Notes: generated from the sequence alone by a model not told the origin. Positions 1 to 8,992 are shown, counted from the first letter of the stretch. The stretch is DNA of 64,000 nucleotides from Shewanella cyperi (GCF_017354985.1 NZ_CP071501.1:1693501-1757500), one strand, 5' to 3'. Program-made: numbers and translations.

Positions 1-1632
1 GCTGAGGCTGAATCCCAGCGGCTGTGCCAATGACAGGTTAAGGGCGTCCAGCGTGAGCGACAGAGTCTCGTCCTGCTTCAGGGCTTGAGGCATGGCTGTT
101 GGCTGAGGTTTGGCGTTCGCGGATCCTTGTGTGGAAGCAGGTATGGAAACTGGTGTGGAGGCCAGGGCCAGTTGCGTCAGGGCTAGCTCCAGCTCGCTGA
201 AGGACAGGCTCATTTGTTGCCCGGTGGCTTCCTGCCCTGCGTTTGTGCCGCCCTGTTTTGGCTGCATCCTGGCGGGCTGCTTGAGCTGTACCCCGGCTGA
301 TTGCCTGAGCTGCAGATGACCCGAGCCGCTGAGATTCAGCCCGGCATCGTCGTTCAGTTGCCAGTCCCGCTGCCAGAGCGCCACGGCGTCCAGCGCTGGC
401 AAGCGCTTTAGCAGTGAAGCGATAGAAGTGGCACCCTGTGCCCGCCAATCACCGTGAAGCTGTATTTGGCCCACACCGTCGCGCTCAAACCGCAGCTGAG
501 ACAGCTCAATATCCGCCTTGCTCTCGCCCTGGGACAGCGCCAGCCGGCCATCGAAGTTGAGGCTGCTGCCATCAGGATTGTGCCTGGCACTAAGGCCCTT
601 GGACAGAGTCAATGCCAGGGTCAGGGGCTGATCGCCGAGCCAGGCAGGCGCCGAGGCCAGTCCGGCGAGTCGGGTCCAGGCCTCGGCACTTGGCTCCAGG
701 GTCAAGCTCAGCGCCAGGGGGGAGAGATTGAATGACTGCCCCTCGGGACTGGAGTCGGCGCTGAACTCCATTAAGGGCGGCCAGTTGGGTTCAAGACCCA
801 GGCCCTTGAGCTCAAAATTTTCAAGTTGGTGACGGCTGCTGATCGCGGCATCGGCAAGGCTCAGATTGACAGTGCTGGCAAGACTGCCGCCAAGCTGTAT
901 TCCTTGGGCTTGATAGACTTGTTCAAATTCGTCCAGCAGGGGCCAGAGGCTGTCGGTGCCGTCAACCTGTTTGATGGCCCGCGCCAGGGGCTCCAAACTG
1001 TCCAAATTCAGCTGGCTTTGCACTTGCCACTGCTTGAGACCAAGTTCGGCATCCAGGTTCAGCAGTGCCATGCCATCGAGTTTGAGCGCGGTGTGCAACA
1101 GCCGCTGTTGATCCAGGGACAGATAATCAAGACTCAGGCTTTGCCCGTTGGCGAGTGTTATGGTGACAGGCCCCAGGGCGATTTGCGGCAGGCTGGCAAG
1201 GCCTATGGCCAACCCCTGGCCGCCGCTGTCCCGGGAGTTTCCGGGGGGCGCCAGCTGCACCCCGGCGCTGCCAAGGCTTAATGATGCCAACTCTTGCTGC
1301 ACTGCCAGGGTCAGGGCGGAAATGGTTTGGCCGTTGAGCCCCTGGCGCCTGAGGGTGTCAAACAGCAGATCGGGAAGGGGTTTTCGCAGGCCTATTGCAA
1401 CTTGTTTGAGTGCGATGTGACTGCCGTTATAGCTGAAATTGAGCCGTTCCAGCCGCAGTTCTTGCAGATTTGGGTCGAGGGCAAGCCCCTCGGCCGAGCC
1501 GTCAAAGGATTGCAGCGCGCTGTTGGCCAGGGATTGCAGCAACGCCTGGCGCTGGTACCAGAGCACAGAGGCCAGCATGATAAGCAGCAGCGCCATGATC
1601 CAGGCCAGATGGCGCAGACGAAATTTCAACAC
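1..1632 (-). CDS. AsmA/YdbH-like envelope protein, C-terminal part outside window
   Basis: The reading frame is open on the minus strand from a GTG at 1632 through the left edge, 544 codons with no stop. An N-terminal arginine-rich stretch followed by one hydrophobic helix (about residues 9-25) anchors a long low-complexity Leu/Ser/Gln-rich region with the alternating pattern of beta-rich AsmA-like (TamB/YdbH) proteins. Such proteins are thought to bridge the inner and outer membrane for phospholipid transport. AGGGAA lies 11 bases before the GTG. YdbH is the best guess by the position of the anchor and overall texture, but no diagnostic motif is visible; another TamB-like family is possible. 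YnbE/YdbL partners would lie left of the window. Confidence 0.6.
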   Translation of the reverse strand, partial: MLKFRLRHLAWIMALLLIMLASVLWYQRQALLQSLANSALQSFDGSAEGLALDPNLQELRLERLNFSYNGSHIALKQVAIGLRKPLPDLLFDTLRRQGLNGQTISALTLAVQQELASLSLGSAGVQLAPPGNSRDSGGQGLAIGLASLPQIALGPVTITLANGQSLSLDYLSLDQQRLLHTALKLDGMALLNLDAELGLKQWQVQSQLNLDSLEPLARAIKQVDGTDSLWPLLDEFEQVYQAQGIQLGGSLASTVNLSLADAAISSRHQLENFELKGLGLEPNWPPLMEFSADSSPEGQSFNLSPLALSLTLEPSAEAWTRLAGLASAPAWLGDQPLTLALTLSKGLSARHNPDGSSLNFDGRLALSQGESKADIELSQLRFERDGVGQIQLHGDWRAQGATSIASLLKRLPALDAVALWQRDWQLNDDAGLNLSGSGHLQLRQSAGVQLKQPARMQPKQGGTNAGQEATGQQMSLSFSELELALTQLALASTPVSIPASTQGSANAKPQPTAMPQALKQDETLSLTLDALNLSLAQPLGFSLS

Positions 1633-1751
1633 TTGTCGGTGACTTCCCTGAATATCCTTGCAATGCGTGCTGGGGCCAGTCTAGCACGGCGAGGCGGTGA
1701 GGGCACAGCGACAAGTGTTAACCAACACTCGAGGCCTGATTGCTTAAGCGC

Positions 1752-2855
1752 TTAAGTCTTATCAGGAAAAAGCCGCAAGGAGCATAAACCCGACTCCTCC
1801 GTCAATGCGGCTATTGCCAGGTCTTGTTCGTGCATGAGTTCGCGCCACCAAAGACTCGTGGGCTTGGGACTGCGCAGCGACACGGGTTCACCGAATCTGG
1901 GGGTCAGCAGCACCACACCCTGACGCCTGGCTAGGGCCTCGATCCGCTCCAAAGGCTCATACCAGTCGTGCAGCGCCAGATCGAAGGTACCGTTGTGAAT
2001 TGGCAACAGCGCCATGCCGGCCACATCCAAATGGGCCTGCAGGCTCTGCTGCGGATGCATATGGATATCGGCCCAGAGTTCGTTATAGGCCCCTGTCTCC
2101 ATCAGGGTGATATCAAAGGGGCCAAAGCGTTCACCTATCTCCCTGAAACCCTCGAAATAACCGGAATCGCCGCTGAAAAACACCCGCGCCTGTTTGCCTG
2201 CCAGTACCCAGCTGGCCCACAGGGTATGGTTTTTATCCCACAGGCCGCGACCGGAAAAGTGCTGGCTTGGTGTCGCCGTAAGCTGGATGCTGCCAAGGTT
2301 GATGCCTTGCCACCAGTCGAGTTCGGTAATTTTTTCCGCCGCCACACCCCAGGCGCGCAGGCGCCGGCCGACGCCGAGTGGGGCGATAAACTGGCCTACC
2401 TTGGCATCCAGTGCCTTGATGGCTGCCTTGTCCAAATGGTCATAATGGTCGTGGCTTAATATCACGGCATCAATGAAAGGCAGTTGCTCAGGTGTCAGGG
2501 GGCTGTCATGGAAACGTTTGGGGCCGGCCCATTGCACCGGGGAGGCGCGCTCACTGAAGACGGGATCGGTCAGCAGCCATTTACCGTCGAGGCGGATAAG
2601 CACGGTAGAGTGGCCGAGGCGATAGAGGCGGGCCTCATCACGGGCCAGCTCAGCCTCATCTATCTCGCACAGAGGCATGTCGACATCGGGTCTGGGGGCG
2701 GCGCGTTTGGCGCCAAGATAGGCCTTGGTGACTTGCCACAGGTTGGCGGCATCGGTTTCAAAGGCTACCCGGGTATTGTGAAAGCGGCCCTGGTGAAATA
2801 CCGCGCCTTCATTGTGAAACACTGGCTCAGCTGTCAGTTGTTGTGTGTGGCTCAT
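1752..2855 (-). CDS. MBL-fold metallo-hydrolase, NAPE-PLD/UlaG-like
   Basis: A 367-residue protein with the metallo-beta-lactamase signature HDHYDHLD at residues 135-142 and an upstream GHSTVLIRLDGKWLLTDPVF segment, which is typical of the N-acylphosphatidylethanolamine phospholipase D-like branch. Later His and Asp ligands (FFSGDSGYF, MHPQQS, LPIHNGTFD) are present, so the two-metal site looks intact. No signal peptide is seen. The ATG at 2855 is chosen because a purine-rich AAGGGGG precedes it; the frame extends further upstream but that stretch would run through the promoter and operator. The gene is divergent from a TetR-family regulator at 2985, which probably controls it. Substrate is unknown; lipid amide or phosphodiester hydrolysis is only a family-level inference. 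Confidence 0.85.
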   Translation of the reverse strand: MSHTQQLTAEPVFHNEGAVFHQGRFHNTRVAFETDAANLWQVTKAYLGAKRAAPRPDVDMPLCEIDEAELARDEARLYRLGHSTVLIRLDGKWLLTDPVFSERASPVQWAGPKRFHDSPLTPEQLPFIDAVILSHDHYDHLDKAAIKALDAKVGQFIAPLGVGRRLRAWGVAAEKITELDWWQGINLGSIQLTATPSQHFSGRGLWDKNHTLWASWVLAGKQARVFFSGDSGYFEGFREIGERFGPFDITLMETGAYNELWADIHMHPQQSLQAHLDVAGMALLPIHNGTFDLALHDWYEPLERIEALARRQGVVLLTPRFGEPVSLRSPKPTSLWWRELMHEQDLAIAALTEESGLCSLRLFPDKT

Positions 2856-2890
2856 ACAACCCCCTTGGTATTCTGTTGGCAATAAACGCA

Positions 2891-2915
2891 AGTAAACTAC
2901 ACTGAGCAGTTTACT
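2891..2915. promoter_or_regulatory. Probable TetR operator between divergent genes
   Basis: AGTAAACT and AGTTTACT form a perfect 8-bp inverted repeat with a 9-base spacer, placed between the two divergent start codons (2855 and 2985). A further AGTAAAC half-site with a nearby GTGTAAA lies at about 2930-2950. Size and position fit autoregulation by the TetR protein and control of the MBL gene. Confidence 0.65.
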
Positions 2916-2984
2916 TATGGGTTTGATAAAAGTAAACCAGTCAGTGTAAAATCGTCTGCAAACCTTCATCGGGGATCCCCATAA

Positions 2985-3596
2985 GTGCAGAGCGGCAAAC
3001 CTACCCGCAGTGAACTCAAACGCCAGGCCATACTGGATGCCGCCAGACAGGCGTTCCAGCAGCAGGGCGTGCAGGGCACCAGCATGGATGCCATCGCGGC
3101 CCTGGCCCAGGTATCCAAGCGTACCGTGTACAATCATTTCGCCACCAAGGAAGCCCTGGTGTTGGTGCTGATAACCGAAGTCTGGCACCGGGCCAATGCG
3201 GATCTCGGGGTGAAGTACCGGGCCGATGCAGCCCTTAAACCCCAGTTATTGCAAATGGCCAAGGCTCAGGTTGAGCTTATGAGTCGACCCGATTATCTGG
3301 AGCTGGTGCGGGTGGGCTTTGGCCACTTTCTGTTTCACCCGGAAGGCATGCGGGAGCAGATGAAAAATACCGATATGACGGATAACGCCATTGGGCGCTG
3401 GCTCAAAGCGGCGCTGGCGGATGGTCGGCTCAAGCCCATGGACGTGGGCGAAGCCATGGGGCAGTTGTCGGCCATGCTGAAGGGCGCGGCCTTTTGGCCG
3501 CAATTGACCCGCATGAGAGAACCTCTGACCAGGGAAGAGCAGCATAAGGTGGCCGAGGCCGCCGTGGACATGTTCCTCAATTATTATCAGGTTTGA
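2985..3596 (+). CDS. TetR/AcrR family transcriptional regulator
   Basis: A 203-residue protein. Residues about 8-55 form the TetR helix-turn-helix (ILDAARQAFQQQGVQGTSMD, then VSKRTVYNHFATKEAL). The C-terminal ligand-binding half carries an aromatic GFGHFLFHPEGMREQ segment, as in AefR-like/TetR_C repressors. The start is a GTG at 2985; no ATG lies in a better place. It faces the MBL hydrolase across a perfect inverted repeat and ends in a strong terminator. It probably represses itself and its neighbour in response to a small hydrophobic ligand, which cannot be named from sequence. Confidence 0.85.
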   Translation: MQSGKPTRSELKRQAILDAARQAFQQQGVQGTSMDAIAALAQVSKRTVYNHFATKEALVLVLITEVWHRANADLGVKYRADAALKPQLLQMAKAQVELMSRPDYLELVRVGFGHFLFHPEGMREQMKNTDMTDNAIGRWLKAALADGRLKPMDVGEAMGQLSAMLKGAAFWPQLTRMREPLTREEQHKVAEAAVDMFLNYYQV

Positions 3597-3610
3597 ATTT
3601 CACACCGATA

Positions 3611-3645
3611 AAAAATGCCGCAGTTGACTGCGGCATTTTTGTTTT
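3611..3645 (+). terminator. Rho-independent terminator after tetR
   Basis: A perfect 13-bp hairpin (AAAAATGCCGCAG, loop TTGA) followed by T-rich sequence, 15 bases after the tetR stop. The A-run on the other side makes it usable in both directions, which suits the convergent yeaD. Confidence 0.85.
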
Positions 3646-3715
3646 CAGCCCTAAGCCACCTTCTTCAGAAGGTGGATTATTTACAGCGGCATTGTTGTTT
3701 AAGGCTATTTTGCCC

Positions 3716-3739
3716 GCATCAGCACCAGTATCAGCACCA
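3716..3739 (-). repeat. Two 12-bp copies of the yeaD gene tail
   Basis: On the minus strand TGGTGCTGATAC (last codons and stop of yeaD plus three bases) is followed directly by TGGTGCTGATGC, 11 of 12 identical. The second copy keeps the TGA in frame. Confidence 0.7.
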
Positions 3740-4576
3740 ACGGATGCGGGTGGTGAGGCAGTGGCGCTCGCCCGGCGCCAGCTCCAGCGCATCTTCCAGC
3801 ACATTAGCCGCTTCCAGACACACCATGGTCAGGTAATCCTCATCATTGAAACGGGCAAGACGTTTGGACTTGTCTATCCAGGGATTCCACAGCACCGCCG
3901 AGTGGCTGTGTTCGCGGGACACCTCTATGGTGCCATCTGTGGTATGCAGCTGCTGCACCGGCCCCAGTTGGGTGTAGACCCGGTCGGTTTCTCTATCGAA
4001 GTGCACTTCATCGCCGTCCTGGGCATAGGGGCCCTCACCGAACTCGATATAGCGGGCACCGGCAAAACCCGTGGCCCGCAGGGCATTGATATCGGTAATG
4101 GGGAAATAGCTGTGCAGCGCCTGGGTGATGCGCACCGGCTCCTGGCCCAGATTGCGGTTGATAAGGCTCACCGTCAGGCTCTCGCCGAGCAGAAAATGCA
4201 GTTCCACCTGGGTGTCGTGGGGCCAGAAGCGGCGGTCGGTCTCCTGTATCTCCAGGCCGAATGCCAGCGCCAGCACTTCGCCTTGCCACTCATGGGACAA
4301 CAACTGCCACTCCCGGGTGCGGGCAAAGCCGTGTTGGGGAAAGCCGTCGCGGCCATCCATGCCGAACCAGGGCCAGCACACGGGAATGCCGCCGCGGATG
4401 CCATTGCCGGGACTGTAGTCATCGGCATCTGAAACCCACAGCAAGGGCGCCTTGCCGGTGGGAATGAAGGAGTCTATCTGGGCGCCCTGGAAAAAAATCC
4501 GCGCCTGACACAGAGCGCTTTCCACCTGCAGATATTCCAGGCCGTTGGGGTGTTGGTGACGGGACAGCTTGCCCAT
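3731..4576 (-). CDS. yeaD: D-hexose-6-phosphate mutarotase (aldose 1-epimerase family)
   Basis: A 281-residue aldose-1-epimerase-like protein of the YeaD subfamily, which interconverts the anomers of glucose 6-phosphate and related hexose 6-phosphates in the cytoplasm. Recognisable segments are GIRGGIPVCWPWFG (about residues 62-75), HGFARTREW, the ALHSYFPITDI stretch with the catalytic His, and the near C-terminal MVCLEAAN with the conserved Glu. GGAGGATTTTCTA immediately precedes the ATG at 4576; the frame runs on upstream, but without a comparable ribosome site. It stands alone, convergent with tetR. Its last 12 bases are repeated just after the stop. Confidence 0.88.
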   Translation of the reverse strand: MGKLSRHQHPNGLEYLQVESALCQARIFFQGAQIDSFIPTGKAPLLWVSDADDYSPGNGIRGGIPVCWPWFGMDGRDGFPQHGFARTREWQLLSHEWQGEVLALAFGLEIQETDRRFWPHDTQVELHFLLGESLTVSLINRNLGQEPVRITQALHSYFPITDINALRATGFAGARYIEFGEGPYAQDGDEVHFDRETDRVYTQLGPVQQLHTTDGTIEVSREHSHSAVLWNPWIDKSKRLARFNDEDYLTMVCLEAANVLEDALELAPGERHCLTTRIRWC

Positions 4577-4707
4577 TAGAAAATCCTCCCGGGATGAGAT
4601 GCTTGTCTGGCTTAGGTAATTGGCTGCCAGCATAACGGTTTTTTGCTGTGGGGATAAGCGCTTGAACGGCCTGATTTGCGAGCGGCCTGTTCGCAGCGGC
4701 AAACAGC

Positions 4708-5316
4708 TCAGCCTTGGCTGTCTTTGCTTACTTTAGTTAAGTGCAGCAGGCGATTGTTGGCGGGCATGGCGTGATCCTGCACAAGAGCAAAGCCGGCAGT
4801 ATCCGCCAATTGCAGTATCCATTCAATATCGCGGATGCCGCTGGCGCTGTCCCTGGCCTTGAGCCAGGCATCGAAGTCGCGGTTGCTGGCACTGGTATAG
4901 TTGCCGCCATAGTTGAAGGGGCCGTAGATACAGAGTTGACCGGCGGCGCCAAGCACTCGTCCTGCTCCGGCAAAGAAGCATTCGACCGAAGCTTTGTCCA
5001 TTATGTGCAGGGTGTTGGCGCTGAAGATGCCATCCACTTCCAGTGCTGGCCAGGGGCCGGTGACATCCAGCACCAGGGCCTTGGACAGACGCCCCCGGCC
5101 TTCCAGGGCGAGGCGGGCATTGAGGGGGCTAAGATTGCCCATGTCACTGCACTGCCAGTTGATATGGGGCAGGGCGGCGCTGAAATACACCCCGTGCTGT
5201 CCCGTGCCCGAGCCAATTTCCAGCACCCGGGTCACAGAGGCAAAGCTGTGTCTCAGCACCTCAAGGATCGGCGCCTTATTGTTTTCACAGGCCTGGGAGA
5301 AGGGTAGCTGGCTCAC
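4708..5316 (-). CDS. DUF938 class I SAM-dependent methyltransferase
   Basis: A 202-residue protein with the SAM-binding glycine motif VLEIGSGTGQH at residues 31-41 and the DUF938 hallmarks (QACENNKAPILEVL at the start, PFNYGGNYTSASNRDFDAWLK in the second half). Substrate is unknown for this family. The GTG start overlaps the TGA stop of yecM by four bases (GTGA), so the two are translationally coupled. It is third in the leftward row L,D-transpeptidase-yecM-DUF938. Confidence 0.82.
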   Translation of the reverse strand: MSQLPFSQACENNKAPILEVLRHSFASVTRVLEIGSGTGQHGVYFSAALPHINWQCSDMGNLSPLNARLALEGRGRLSKALVLDVTGPWPALEVDGIFSANTLHIMDKASVECFFAGAGRVLGAAGQLCIYGPFNYGGNYTSASNRDFDAWLKARDSASGIRDIEWILQLADTAGFALVQDHAMPANNRLLHLTKVSKDSQG

Positions 5317-5915
5317 GGCGCGGCTTTCTCGTCGGCTACCACGCTGGCATTCTCACTGGCAATAATGTCGCGAATGCCGTGGGGATGCAGCTTGATGCAG
5401 ACCTTGTCATCACTGAAAGCCAAAGTGGGGTTGGCAAGGCGCTCATGCTCACCCTGGGGGGAGCTGGCCTTGATGCGCAGTGTTCCCGGGGCTTTAATGC
5501 GTTCTGCCACAGTGGGTAGCGCCTGTCCGAGGGCCGCTTCGAGGGCATCGCAGTCGGCTGCCTTGCAGGGGAACACCAGTTCTATATGTTCCCAACCTTC
5601 TTTCGGGTAATGCTTTTCGCCGGGGAAGGGTAGTTCGACACAATCGATGGACCAGGGGCCCAGTTGCAGTGGTTCGTCCAGGGCTATGATAAGGATTGGC
5701 CTGCCGTTTATCAGGTTATTGCTGATGACAGTGCCTATGGCCTCAAATTCCTGCACCAGCGCCTCGGCAGCCGTCGTGCTGTTGACCCGTAGCGCCACAT
5801 GATCGCAGTGCCAGCCTTGGGCTGTGTCCATCAGGTCGAGGGATTGTGCCAGGGCTTGAATATCATCGGCAAAGGGCTGCCAATCTCTTTGCAGTTGGGC
5901 CAGAGTCAGAGACAT
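5313..5915 (-). CDS. yecM: YecM-like VOC superfamily protein
   Basis: A 200-residue protein resembling E. coli YecM, a vicinal-oxygen-chelate-fold protein of uncertain metal-binding function. Seen: CDHVALRVNST near residue 40, a PIDC/ELPFPGEKHYPKEGWEHIELVFP core containing the putative metal-site His and Glu residues, and a C-terminal KLHPHGIRDII. The ATG at 5915 has GAGGA seven bases upstream; a GTG six bases earlier sits too close to that site. It starts 10 bases after the L,D-transpeptidase stop and overlaps the next gene. Confidence 0.82.
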   Translation of the reverse strand: MSLTLAQLQRDWQPFADDIQALAQSLDLMDTAQGWHCDHVALRVNSTTAAEALVQEFEAIGTVISNNLINGRPILIIALDEPLQLGPWSIDCVELPFPGEKHYPKEGWEHIELVFPCKAADCDALEAALGQALPTVAERIKAPGTLRIKASSPQGEHERLANPTLAFSDDKVCIKLHPHGIRDIIASENASVVADEKAAP

Positions 5916-5925
5916 GGGCACTTCC

Positions 5926-6429
5926 TCAGGGCCAGATTTCTATCGGCGTACCTTCGTCTATCACCTGCCAGAGTTCATCCATCTCCGGATTGGTGAGGGC
6001 GATACAGCCATTGGTCCAGTTATAGAGCTGGGCCTCTTCAGGACTCAGTTCCGAATTGGGGTTTTGGCCGTGGATCATGATCTGGCCGCCGGGCTTGAGC
6101 CCCAGGGCCTTGGCCCGCAGCAGATCTTCTTCATTTGGGTAGGAAATATGTATGGCGCGGTAAAAGGCGCTGTTGACCTTTTTATAATCCAGCCGGTAAC
6201 GCCCCTGGGGGGTGCGTTGATCCCCTTCCTTCAGTTTATGGCCGGTGGGATTGTCACCCATGGCGATATGAAATTGCTTAAGCAGCTTGCCCTTGGCAAA
6301 CAGCTTGAGGGTATATTCCGATTTATTGACCACCACCAGATCGGCCTTTTGGCCCGGGAGCCTGGAAGAGGCCGCTACCTGGGTGGCAAACAGCAGGGGC
6401 AGCATGGCAATGAACAGGGTACGAAACAT
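5926..6429 (-). CDS. L,D-transpeptidase family protein (YkuD domain), exported
   Basis: A 167-residue protein with a signal peptide (residues 1-20, cleavage near AAS) and a YkuD domain: a KSEYTLKLF strand at the start, IMIHGQNP at 117-124, and the active-site loop NWTNGCIALTN with Cys142. His120 and Cys142 are the expected catalytic pair. The usual SHGC is replaced by TNGC, as in YafK/DpaA-like members, so it may form or remove L,D crosslinks or the lipoprotein link in periplasmic peptidoglycan. It is first gene of the leftward row with yecM and the DUF938 gene. Confidence 0.82.
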   Translation of the reverse strand: MFRTLFIAMLPLLFATQVAASSRLPGQKADLVVVNKSEYTLKLFAKGKLLKQFHIAMGDNPTGHKLKEGDQRTPQGRYRLDYKKVNSAFYRAIHISYPNEEDLLRAKALGLKPGGQIMIHGQNPNSELSPEEAQLYNWTNGCIALTNPEMDELWQVIDEGTPIEIWP

Positions 6430-6664
6430 GGACTCTCTCTGGGCAAAGGCCTCCTGGGCCGGTTGGGATGATTGTAACCATAAGCCGCTTTAAGGTGAAC
6501 CGGGCGCATAATCTTTTTGAGCTTGCCCGGCCGCCATGGCAAACTGGGCGCTCGATCACATTAAGCCACTGAAATGTCAGTTGCCATGACCCCTATGGCC
6601 GACAAGCGACCGGTGAAGGTGCCGCCCATCAGAAACCCGGGCGGTTAACAGTGCAGGACAGTCA

Positions 6665-7504
6665 ATGACAGAGCAAATTCCCGAGCCCCAGGAATCGCAG
6701 TTTAAACGCCAGCTGCGGATCATCATATTCGGCACAGATACTCCCGCCGGCCGCTGGTTCGACATAGGGCTGATTATCTCCATCATAGTCAGCGTGATGC
6801 TGGTGCTGCTGGACACAGTACAGTCGGTCAACAGCCGCTATGGCACACTGATCCATGTGCTGGAGTGGTGTTTTACCTTGTTGTTTAGCCTGGAGTATGG
6901 CCTGAGGTTGTATTGCAGTGCCAACAAGCGCCAATATGCCTTGAGCTTTTACGGTCTGGTGGACTTGTTGTCGATATTGCCCAGCTACCTGGCCATATTG
7001 TTGCCCGGCACCAATCTGGCACTGGTGGTCAGGGTGTTGCGACTGTTCCGGATTTTCCGGGTCCTCAAGCTGCTGCGGTATCTCAGCGAGGGCAACCTGC
7101 TGCTGCGGGCCATGATGCAGTCCAGTCGCAAGGTGTTTATCTTCTTCTTTTCGGTGAGCCTTATCATTATGGTGCTCGCCGCCATCATGTACCTGGTGGA
7201 GGGGCCGGCCAGCGGCTTCAGCTCGATTCCCAAGTCCATTTACTGGACCATAGTGACCATCACCACTGTCGGTTACGGTGATATTACCCCCAAGACGCCG
7301 CTCGGGCAGGCCATCGCCGCCTTTACCATGCTGTTGGGTTATTCAATCATTGCCATCCCCACAGGCATACTGACGGCGGAAATTTCCCAGGAAATGGGCC
7401 ATAGACGGGATCTGCGTCGCTGTGACAATTGCCTCAAAACGGGGCATGAAGCGTCAGCCCAATATTGCAACCAGTGTGGCAGTGAACTGCCACAGGAAAT
7501 CTAA
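6665..7504 (+). CDS. Voltage-gated K+ channel with C-terminal zinc ribbon
   Basis: A 279-residue six-helix channel. The S4 sensor RVLRLFRIFRVLKLLR (123-138) carries an Arg/Lys every third residue, and the pore loop TITTVGYGD ends at 206 with the K+ selectivity filter. Helix S6 follows (about 215-240). After the membrane part comes a short basic linker and a four-cysteine knuckle (Cys253, Cys256, Cys268, Cys271; CDNC...CNQC), a likely small zinc ribbon on the cytoplasmic face. The ATG has AGGA six bases upstream. The MATE gene starts 10 bases after its stop, so the two are probably co-transcribed. Confidence 0.88.
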   Translation: MTEQIPEPQESQFKRQLRIIIFGTDTPAGRWFDIGLIISIIVSVMLVLLDTVQSVNSRYGTLIHVLEWCFTLLFSLEYGLRLYCSANKRQYALSFYGLVDLLSILPSYLAILLPGTNLALVVRVLRLFRIFRVLKLLRYLSEGNLLLRAMMQSSRKVFIFFFSVSLIIMVLAAIMYLVEGPASGFSSIPKSIYWTIVTITTVGYGDITPKTPLGQAIAAFTMLLGYSIIAIPTGILTAEISQEMGHRRDLRRCDNCLKTGHEASAQYCNQCGSELPQEI

Positions 7505-7513
7505 GGTAACCCC

Positions 7514-8992
7514 ATGGCCCACGCCAAGTTTGTCGAAGGCTCGATTCTGCGTCACATATTGGTGATGAGTTCCACCGCCGCCATCGGCATTTCCGCCCTG
7601 TTCGTGGTGGATCTGCTGGATATCTTTTTCCTGAGCATGCTGGGGGAGCACGAGCTGGCAGCCGCAGTGGGCTATGCCGGTACCATCAGTTTTTTCACCA
7701 CCTCCATAGGTATTGGCCTCGCCATCGCCCTGGGGGCCCTGGTGTCCCGTGCCATAGGTGCACGGCAGGTGGAGCAGGCCAGGCGACTGCTGCTCAACTC
7801 GGGTCTGGTGACCCTGATAGTGGCCGTGTTGGTGTCCGTGCTGGTGTGCCTCAATATTCCGGCCCTGCTGGAGTTGGTGGGGGCCAGTGGCCATACCGCT
7901 GAGCTGGCGGCCAGTTATCTCTATATTCTGGTGCCGTCTTTGCCGCTGATTTGTCTGGCCATGGCCATGGGGGCCGCACTGCGGGCCGTGGGTGATGCCA
8001 AGCTGTCCATGGTGTCGACCCTGGTGGGCGGCGGCGTTAATGCGGCGTTGGATCCGCTGTTTATCTTTTTACTGGCCATGGGCATCGAGGGCGCCGCGGT
8101 GGCCTCTGTGCTGGCACGCCTGTCGGTGCTGTTGGTGGCAGGGCACGGGGTACTTGTTAAGCACGGCCTGCTCGGTCGCTTTGACTGGCAGGCATTTCGC
8201 GCTGATCTCGGGCCCATCTTTGCCATCGCCGGTCCCGCCATGTTGACCAACGTGGCCACTCCCATAGGCAATGGCTTTATGACCCGGGCGGTGGCCGAAT
8301 TCGGTGATGCCTATGTGGCGGGCTGGGCCGTGGTTGGCCGGGTGGTGCCGGTGGCCTTTGGCATGATCTTCGCGCTTTCCGGCGCCATAGGTCCCATAGT
8401 GGGGCAAAATTTCGGCGCCGGTCGTATCGACCGTCTCAGGCAAATCCTGACCCAGTCCATTCTCTTTTGTACTGTTTACGTGCTGGCCATGTCACTGCTG
8501 CTGTTCCTGCTTAAAGATGCGCTGATTGGGGCCTTTGAACTTGGGGTTGAATCGGCGGAGTTTGTGCGCTTCTTTATGAGTTACATAGCCGTGTTCTTTG
8601 TCTTTTCCGGCATGCTGTTCGTGGCCAATGCCTCGTTCAACAACCTGGGTAAGGCCAAGTACTCCACCTTCTTTAACGTGGGCAAGGCCACACTGGGAAC
8701 CATTCCCTTTATTTGGCTGGGGGCCAAGTGGGGTGGGATTTACGGGGTCTTGCTGGGGCAGGTGGCAGGGTCAGTGCTGTTTGGTATTGCGGGTGTGCTG
8801 ACTGCCTACGCTCTGGTAGGCAGGATTGCCGCCGGGCACGCGGCTGAGCACACTGAAGCGGCGGAGGAAGTGCCGGTGTCGGTGACGCCGCTATCATCGT
8901 CCTGCACCCAAATGGCGCAGCTGACCGAAGAGCAGGACTGTGTCGGCGCCACCGCCGCCACCGAGCTGCCGGGATCGCGTCAGGAAGCCTGA
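7514..8992 (+). CDS. MATE family efflux transporter
   Basis: A 492-residue inner-membrane protein with about twelve hydrophobic helices and the two-bundle MATE architecture: ATPIGNGFMTRAVAEFG opens the second half, and GAALRAVGDAKLSMV and ANASFNNLGKAKYSTFFN are the paired family motifs. It is expected to export organic cations or drugs in exchange for Na+ or H+. About 65 polar residues after the last helix form an unusual soluble tail rich in Glu, Ala and Thr. AAGG precedes the ATG by seven bases. It is linked to the K+ channel gene and converges on the small gene at 8995. Confidence 0.88.
   Translation: MAHAKFVEGSILRHILVMSSTAAIGISALFVVDLLDIFFLSMLGEHELAAAVGYAGTISFFTTSIGIGLAIALGALVSRAIGARQVEQARRLLLNSGLVTLIVAVLVSVLVCLNIPALLELVGASGHTAELAASYLYILVPSLPLICLAMAMGAALRAVGDAKLSMVSTLVGGGVNAALDPLFIFLLAMGIEGAAVASVLARLSVLLVAGHGVLVKHGLLGRFDWQAFRADLGPIFAIAGPAMLTNVATPIGNGFMTRAVAEFGDAYVAGWAVVGRVVPVAFGMIFALSGAIGPIVGQNFGAGRIDRLRQILTQSILFCTVYVLAMSLLLFLLKDALIGAFELGVESAEFVRFFMSYIAVFFVFSGMLFVANASFNNLGKAKYSTFFNVGKATLGTIPFIWLGAKWGGIYGVLLGQVAGSVLFGIAGVLTAYALVGRIAAGHAAEHTEAAEEVPVSVTPLSSSCTQMAQLTEEQDCVGATAATELPGSRQEA

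Noticed and set aside
454..1755. Several plus-strand frames in the first 1.7 kb
   Set aside because: The minus strand carries one continuous 544-codon AsmA-like frame that explains the region.
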